From Candidatus Rifleibacteriota bacterium (GTDB taxonomy: Bacteria > Muiribacteriota > Ozemobacteria > Ozemobacterales > Ozemobacteraceae): a DNA stretch of 64,000 nt. A model generated the notes under the pieces. That model saw only the letters and a program-made list of their open reading frames with translations, searched no databases and was not told where the DNA came from. The first letter of the stretch is position 1. Each line of letters starts with the position of its first letter. This document shows positions 59,900 through 64,000 of the stretch, piece by piece. The stretch lies in contig JADFZL010000021.1 of the NCBI GenBank assembly GCA_015232575.1, forward strand, positions 50,367-114,366, read 5' to 3'. A program made the translations under genes and the position numbers.

Positions 59900-60458
59900 G
59901 CAATTTTTGCATCTACTCAAAGAAGAAGCCGCGTCTCCGATTTTTCACAAATCATTGAGAAGATACCAGTTTTTTCTGAATAGAAGAGATGGCTTTACTC
60001 TTTTGGAAATTTTACTGGTTATTGTTTTATCCTCCATTCTTGCTGGAGGTTTTTCCAGCCTGCTTTTCTGGCAGGCTCGCCTTTATTCGATGACTTCTGA
60101 ACGCAATATTAATACCGCCAGATTCTTAGATACTCATTTGCTTGTTCAGAAAGTCCTGCATTCTCTCAACCCGAAAGATCTCAAAGATTCAATAACCACA
60201 GAAATTGCATCGGGAACGGGTGCTTCGGCTAAGATTTTCTTCAGATTTGATAACACGGCTAAACAATTATTATGGGAAGGCGCTGGTGTATTGGAGCAGA
60301 TTGTCGGAACATTTACTTACAATGGAAAGACAAATGCCGGTACAACAGGCGCAGATTGGCAGACAAACTGGGCGACGGCAGTTGTCCAGATTGATTTGAA
60401 AACAACCGGAGATTATCCGGAAACTTTACGTATTCTTGTACATCCGAAAAACAAATAA
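59853..60458 (+). CDS. GspJ-like minor pseudopilin
   Basis: The frame from the ATG at 59853 encodes 201 residues, with a leader of about 46 residues before RRDG/FTLLEILLVIVLSSILAGGF. A TTG at 59892 would shorten the leader to about 33; neither start has a strong ribosome site. The mature helix keeps Glu5. The head domain resembles GspJ in length and ends near 'TLRILVHPKNK'. Confidence 0.75.
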   Translation: MVIRLTCRFSVIHLNKQFLHLLKEEAASPIFHKSLRRYQFFLNRRDGFTLLEILLVIVLSSILAGGFSSLLFWQARLYSMTSERNINTARFLDTHLLVQKVLHSLNPKDLKDSITTEIASGTGASAKIFFRFDNTAKQLLWEGAGVLEQIVGTFTYNGKTNAGTTGADWQTNWATAVVQIDLKTTGDYPETLRILVHPKNK

Positions 60459-60801
60459 CCATGCCATCAAAAATCAGGTAGTGCGAGCGTTTAACTGATC
60501 AACTAAAATGAAACTGATTTTTAACCACGGAATACACGGAATAACACGGATTTTTAGAAGGGAAAAACAAAATCATTTTGCATAATCAGTTAACATACTC
60601 ACATGACCAAAAATCAGTAGTAAATGCTGCAATCGTAAATCTTACGGAGAGGGTGAATTACGGTAAGATTTTAAAGTAGAGACAATTAATAAAAATTGGC
60701 AATGTAATGAAAGTCAATTGCAGCGAATCTGAATTGAAAAGTAATGTTGTAATATAAGTTGTAATAAAAAAAATAAGACTGCCCGGGAGCAAAAATTAGC
60801 C
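60459..60801. other. Non-coding stretch within the pseudopilin cluster
   Basis: Holds the third ACACGGA repeat (60519-60555) and AT-rich sequence. No gene was seen. It separates the GspJ-like and last pilin-like genes, so the latter may have its own promoter. Confidence 0.6.
60519..60555. repeat. ACACGGA-type dispersed repeat, copy 3
   Basis: Reads AACCACGGAATACACGGAAT and then AACACGGATTTTT, three CACGGA words spaced about 10 bp. Confidence 0.6.
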
Positions 60802-61542
60802 TTGAAAATACGTAATACACAAAAGCGTTTTGGATTTTCTATGATGCTAGTGCTGGCTGTGATGCTTACTTTTGCCGCCTTGTACCCGCTTGTGTTTATT
60901 CAGTCAGATTACGGCTTAAAAAAACTTAAAAATGTCGGAGTAGCATCGCAAATTTACTGGGCAGCTGTAAGTGAATCGCAGCGTGCAAACAGTGAAGCTA
61001 TAAAACTTTTCTATGAAATTCCACCTGTTACAAGTCCATTTACTTTAATTGCAACCTACACTTTGCCGCAGATAAATTATCGTGATGCAACTTTTACTGT
61101 TCAGATAAAGACCGAAGTAACATTAAATCCTGCCAGAAGCGACGAATGGCAAGCTACCCAGACATTAAATATCCTTGAAAATGGTGCAGCAACAAATTTT
61201 GCCAGCGCACCACATAAAAGTGTGGCGTCGTATGTTACACCGGAAATTGCTTTCGAAGCACTTACCAGCAGTGTAATTGAAGTCAAATTCAGTCGTGAAA
61301 TGCCTTCCTCGGTTTTAAATATTTATAACTATAGAATTTCTGGTATTGGTACAGGCACTTTAGCCGTCAATCCGAGCAGTATTACAGCAACGACAGACCC
61401 CACAGACCCTCTCGCTGAACACATTTTTCAACTCTCCTGGGCTTCAGGTGCCGGAGTAAGCGCTGAATCAATTACAGTCAGCGTAAATAACATAGTTGAC
61501 TTATCCGGAAACCCTGTTTATTTTCAGACAGTGTTCCCATGA
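60802..61542 (+). CDS. Pilin-like minor protein with Ig-like C-terminal domain
   Basis: 246 residues starting at TTG 60802 (GGGAG about 12 bases upstream). The leader MKIRNTQKRFG is followed by FSMMLVLAVMLTFAALYPLV, a prepilin helix but without the Glu at position 5, as in GspK-type tip pseudopilins. The C-terminal region (about 150-246) is beta-rich and reads like an Ig/SbsA-type domain ('EALTSSVIEVKFSREMPSS...ITVSVNNIVDLSGNP'). It may be the tip subunit of the pseudopilus; usual GspK proteins are larger with an all-alpha insert, so this is a tentative match. Confidence 0.6.
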   Translation: MKIRNTQKRFGFSMMLVLAVMLTFAALYPLVFIQSDYGLKKLKNVGVASQIYWAAVSESQRANSEAIKLFYEIPPVTSPFTLIATYTLPQINYRDATFTVQIKTEVTLNPARSDEWQATQTLNILENGAATNFASAPHKSVASYVTPEIAFEALTSSVIEVKFSREMPSSVLNIYNYRISGIGTGTLAVNPSSITATTDPTDPLAEHIFQLSWASGAGVSAESITVSVNNIVDLSGNPVYFQTVFP

Positions 61543-61632
61543 CAAATATTCCCGGAATTGAAAATTGGCTTGTCAGAAATGTTCGAAGAAAAATGATTTA
61601 TTCCGGACTCGCCGTGGGATACGGCGGGCAAT

Positions 61633-62811
61633 TCAATGCAGGTATTGTACAACTTCCGGAACGGTGTTTGTCTGAATGAAAACATCGCGACCGGTTTCCA
61701 TGATGGTTTGAAGTAGCAGTGGAAGATTATCTTTGTATCTTCCTTCAAATTGGCCGGGGTCGGTCTGGGTAATTTTGTTGTAGAAAGCCTGTGATTTCTG
61801 GTTCTGAATGAAATAGCGAATTTCAGGGCTTAATATGTGGTTAAGATACTTTATTTCGTAAAATTCAGGTTTGAAAGCTGAGAATTTTTCGAGTTCCCTG
61901 ATAAGGTCAGCCGGGCGAGTGTTTATGTTCGCATTTTCTGTGCTTGCCATAATCTTGATCTTTGGATCAATTTTTCGTGCTATTTCTGCAACCTTTTCAT
62001 GTCTGACACAGAGAAAAACCTTTTCATGAGCTCTGTGAGCTTTAAGAGTGTCAGAAAGGCCCTTGAATACACGTGCAGTAAATGCGATCTGCTCATCTGT
62101 TGTCATCCAGTTTCTGTCCCAGTCCCAGGTTGGAAGATTATTGAGGCGGCGTGCAAGAGCATTCAGATCTTTTACGTCAAGGTAATAGAAAATCGGTTTT
62201 GTCAGAGGAATAACTGATGAAGGAAGTATTCCTTCCTTCCCGTCTTTCATGCATCTGTGGGCTGGAATCCTGAATTTGCCAGGAGTTCCTATTGCTGAAA
62301 GTGTTTCATCAAGTGTTATCAGCTCAAAATGTACTTCAGTTTTTTTATCGTACAACATTAGATTTGATTTAATTTCGTTCAGGGAAAAAGTTGACATGCG
62401 GTCGAAAAGATTAAAATCCCAGGCCCATTCCTTGCTTTTGGCCTTTGCGGGGTTTTCTGCAATAAATCTGTTTACTTTTTCCTGTGGTGTGGAGTAGTTC
62501 TTCACCAATTTGTGAAAAGTTGGATCGTGCAATACAATAAATTGCTCTGGGTCACTCTTATTATATTGCTTCAGAATTTGTACATCAAATTCCAGCACTT
62601 GTGCACCGTTTTTAATAGAACAGAGTATATTTCGCCATGTACTTTCTTCTGCAATGTTTACATTCTTTCCGTGCGCAACAACAACCGGCGCAGGCTGCCG
62701 AATCAATTCAGTCAGGTTTTCTCTTGAAGATGGTTGAATGCAGAACGCTGTATTTATAAGAGCTAATAGCAGGAATAACGTGAAAATAAGTCTTTTTCTT
62801 ATTTCAAACAT
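61633..62811 (-). CDS. Exported glycerophosphodiester phosphodiesterase-like protein
   Basis: 392 residues with a signal peptide (cleaved near AFCIQ). The GDPD pattern is visible: His47 in VVAHGKN, Glu74 and Asp76 in VLEFDVQ, and His95-Asp96 in IVLHDPT. The usual HRG is changed to HGK, removing the conserved Arg that binds substrate phosphate in GDPD enzymes. The remainder forms a TIM-barrel-like alternation. Hydrolysis of glycerophosphodiesters is likely in principle but activity is uncertain. It is a single gene, convergent with the pilin-like gene. Confidence 0.7.
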   Translation of the reverse strand: MFEIRKRLIFTLFLLLALINTAFCIQPSSRENLTELIRQPAPVVVAHGKNVNIAEESTWRNILCSIKNGAQVLEFDVQILKQYNKSDPEQFIVLHDPTFHKLVKNYSTPQEKVNRFIAENPAKAKSKEWAWDFNLFDRMSTFSLNEIKSNLMLYDKKTEVHFELITLDETLSAIGTPGKFRIPAHRCMKDGKEGILPSSVIPLTKPIFYYLDVKDLNALARRLNNLPTWDWDRNWMTTDEQIAFTARVFKGLSDTLKAHRAHEKVFLCVRHEKVAEIARKIDPKIKIMASTENANINTRPADLIRELEKFSAFKPEFYEIKYLNHILSPEIRYFIQNQKSQAFYNKITQTDPGQFEGRYKDNLPLLLQTIMETGRDVFIQTNTVPEVVQYLH

Positions 62812-63131
62812 TTTATTATTCTCCCGAATAAAGATTCATTGCATCCTATAATTAACCCTTCGCCATTGTGCTTTCACGAATAGACGAATATTCTTTTCCA
62901 CATTACCGATTGGCTAATTTCATACAGCGTCGGCAAAAATAATCATAATAAATTATAACATATCATTTCAACTTTCAGCAAAACTCTTGTTGTTACTATT
63001 GTGTTGCTGAAGCAGAGAAAATATTCTTTGCATTGAGTTTTTTTTATGATAATATTTCACGATTATCCCAATAATTCGGGTTTTATACAGAAAGTAATGT
63101 GCAAAATAAAATTTGATTGTGGAGAATCTTC
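62812..63131. other. Divergent intergenic region, AT-rich
   Basis: Contains a CCAATAATTCGGG fragment of the palindromic element (about 63069-63081) without its arms. A TTGCAT-16 bp-TAATAT pair (about 63028-63055) could be a weak promoter for the YccF gene. No gene was seen. Confidence 0.5.
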
Positions 63132-63533
63132 ATGGATTCATGTCTTTTTCTGATTCTGAGAATTGTCTGGTTTGTCTTCATCGGATTGCCTCTTGGCTGG
63201 ACCTGTATTCAGATAGGCTGGTTCCTCATGCTGACAATCATTGGTATTCCTATTTCACTGTGGTTGTTTGGGAAGATTCCAATGATCATGACTCTGCAGC
63301 TTAAAGTTGAAGATCGGTACAAGCTGAATTTGAGAGAAAATGAAGTGTTTCTGAATAACACCGATCAATATTCAATGTTGATCAGAATTCCGTATTTCAT
63401 ACTAATTGGCTGGTGGTTTTCATATATCTGGATAAACCTGGCATATATCCTTACTGCTACGGTAATTGGTCTTCCTTTTGGTTTCTGGATGTTCAACCGT
63501 CTTCCATTTGTTGTTTTTCTGACGAAATCATAA
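63132..63533 (+). CDS. yccF: YccF-family inner-membrane protein
   Basis: The ATG at 63132, 8 bases after GGAG, gives 133 residues. Two copies of the YccF motif are visible: 'LPLGWTCIQIGWFLMLTIIGIPISLWLFGKIP' and 'GWWFSYIWINLAYILTATVIGLPFGFWMFNRLP', each with two short helices. YccF proteins (DUF307) are small inner-membrane proteins of unknown function. It lies just before the C26 amidotransferase gene. Confidence 0.85.
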   Translation: MDSCLFLILRIVWFVFIGLPLGWTCIQIGWFLMLTIIGIPISLWLFGKIPMIMTLQLKVEDRYKLNLRENEVFLNNTDQYSMLIRIPYFILIGWWFSYIWINLAYILTATVIGLPFGFWMFNRLPFVVFLTKS

Positions 63534-63552
63534 TACGGAGTTATTTGTTGCA

Positions 63553-64000
63553 ATGAAAAAAATAGTCGGCATGACTTATTCAGACTTGCCTGAGCGTGAT
63601 GAACAGATGAAGGTCAGGACATATTGCGGCAGGAAATATTATGTTGCACTTCAAAATGCCGGACTGGACGTAATATTGATTCCACCGCATTATCAGACTG
63701 ATTCAGTGAAAAGACTACTCAGTCTGATTGATGGACTTCTTCTTCCAGGCGGGGAAGACATTGATCCGCGTTTTCAGGGTGACGATCCTCATCCGGCGCT
63801 TGACATGGTTAATCCGCTCAGAGATGAATTCGAAATTGAAATTGCAAAACTTGCTTACGAAAAGAAAATTCCCACTCTCGGAATCTGTCGCGGTGCACAG
63901 TTAATGACTGTAGCGCTTGGAGGTTCCCTCTATCAGGATCTTCCTTCATGTGGAAAATTCATTCAGCACCGTCAACATGGCCCAAGATGGGGAACGTGCC
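63553..64000 (+). CDS. C26 class I glutamine-amidotransferase (gamma-glutamyl-GABA hydrolase type), partial
   Basis: The 3' end is beyond the window; 149 codons are visible. LLPGGEDIDP (about 67) and the nucleophile motif LGICRGAQLMTVALGGSLYQD (catalytic Cys near 118) are those of PuuD/peptidase C26 hydrolases, which remove gamma-glutamyl groups. HRQHGPRWGT follows before the cut. The His/Glu of the catalytic triad are not yet reached. It starts at the ATG at 63553, with CGGAG further upstream than usual. Confidence 0.85.
   Translation, partial: MKKIVGMTYSDLPERDEQMKVRTYCGRKYYVALQNAGLDVILIPPHYQTDSVKRLLSLIDGLLLPGGEDIDPRFQGDDPHPALDMVNPLRDEFEIEIAKLAYEKKIPTLGICRGAQLMTVALGGSLYQDLPSCGKFIQHRQHGPRWGTC

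Noticed and set aside
1..64000. tRNA or rRNA genes
   Set aside because: I saw no cloverleaf or rRNA-like segment on either strand, though a covariance search was not possible.

Overview
The window is a chromosomal stretch of an AT-rich Gram-negative bacterium. The outer-membrane evidence is two TolC-like factors, a secretin, and a beta-barrel protein ending in Phe. Gene order is mosaic, TTG and GTG starts with strong Shine-Dalgarno sequences are common, and dispersed intergenic repeats are abundant. No rRNA or tRNA gene, integrase, transposase or CRISPR array was seen. The lineage cannot be fixed from sequence alone; a little-studied phylum such as Candidatus Riflebacteria is a weak guess.

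Layout. 1-11.8 kb: a tandem hairpin repeat array, an exported protein of unknown function, an SH3/NlpC-P60 peptidase, nagB, a GT39 membrane glycosyltransferase, a HAMP/class III adenylate cyclase, a zinc-ribbon protein with a long disordered tail, and a four-helix membrane protein. 11.8-20.6 kb: aroC followed at once by an ABC (MacB-type) tripartite efflux operon whose adaptor genes include a double-length tandem adaptor. The 3' end of aroC recurs as an 84-bp remnant just past the operon, so the operon looks inserted at aroC. 20.9-32.1 kb (minus strand): a beta-barrel protein, a Cys-rich protein, an apparent three-gene operon (AGE-type epimerase, a polyferredoxin fused to a PaaK-like adenylating domain, a zinc-ribbon/propeller protein), a DUF2993-like protein, a tiny Lys-rich protein and a secreted Gly/Gln-rich protein.

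32.6-38.8 kb: a System II cytochrome c biogenesis pair (resB, ccsA), a pullulanase-like GH13 gene bracketed by inverted repeats, a conserved protein of unknown function and a small secreted Pro-rich protein. 39.3-45.3 kb: a second MacB-type efflux operon, again with two adaptor genes for one permease. 45.6-48.9 kb (minus strand): an amidase, a DUF819 permease and an Ala-Glu epimerase, together plausibly a murein-peptide salvage operon. 49.3-61.5 kb: a type II secretion/type IV pilus-like operon (major pseudopilin, ATPase, platform protein, PilM-PilN fusion, PilO- and GspC-like proteins, secretin, an exported ankyrin protein, minor pseudopilins). 61.6-64 kb: a glycerophosphodiesterase-like protein, a YccF protein and the start of a C26 amidotransferase.

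Recurring themes are multi-adaptor efflux, envelope and peptidoglycan turnover, and families of short intergenic repeats: a palindromic element found five times, (GAATCTY)n heptamers, AATCTGCG repeats and ACACGGA repeats. These repeats account for most of the longer non-coding stretches.
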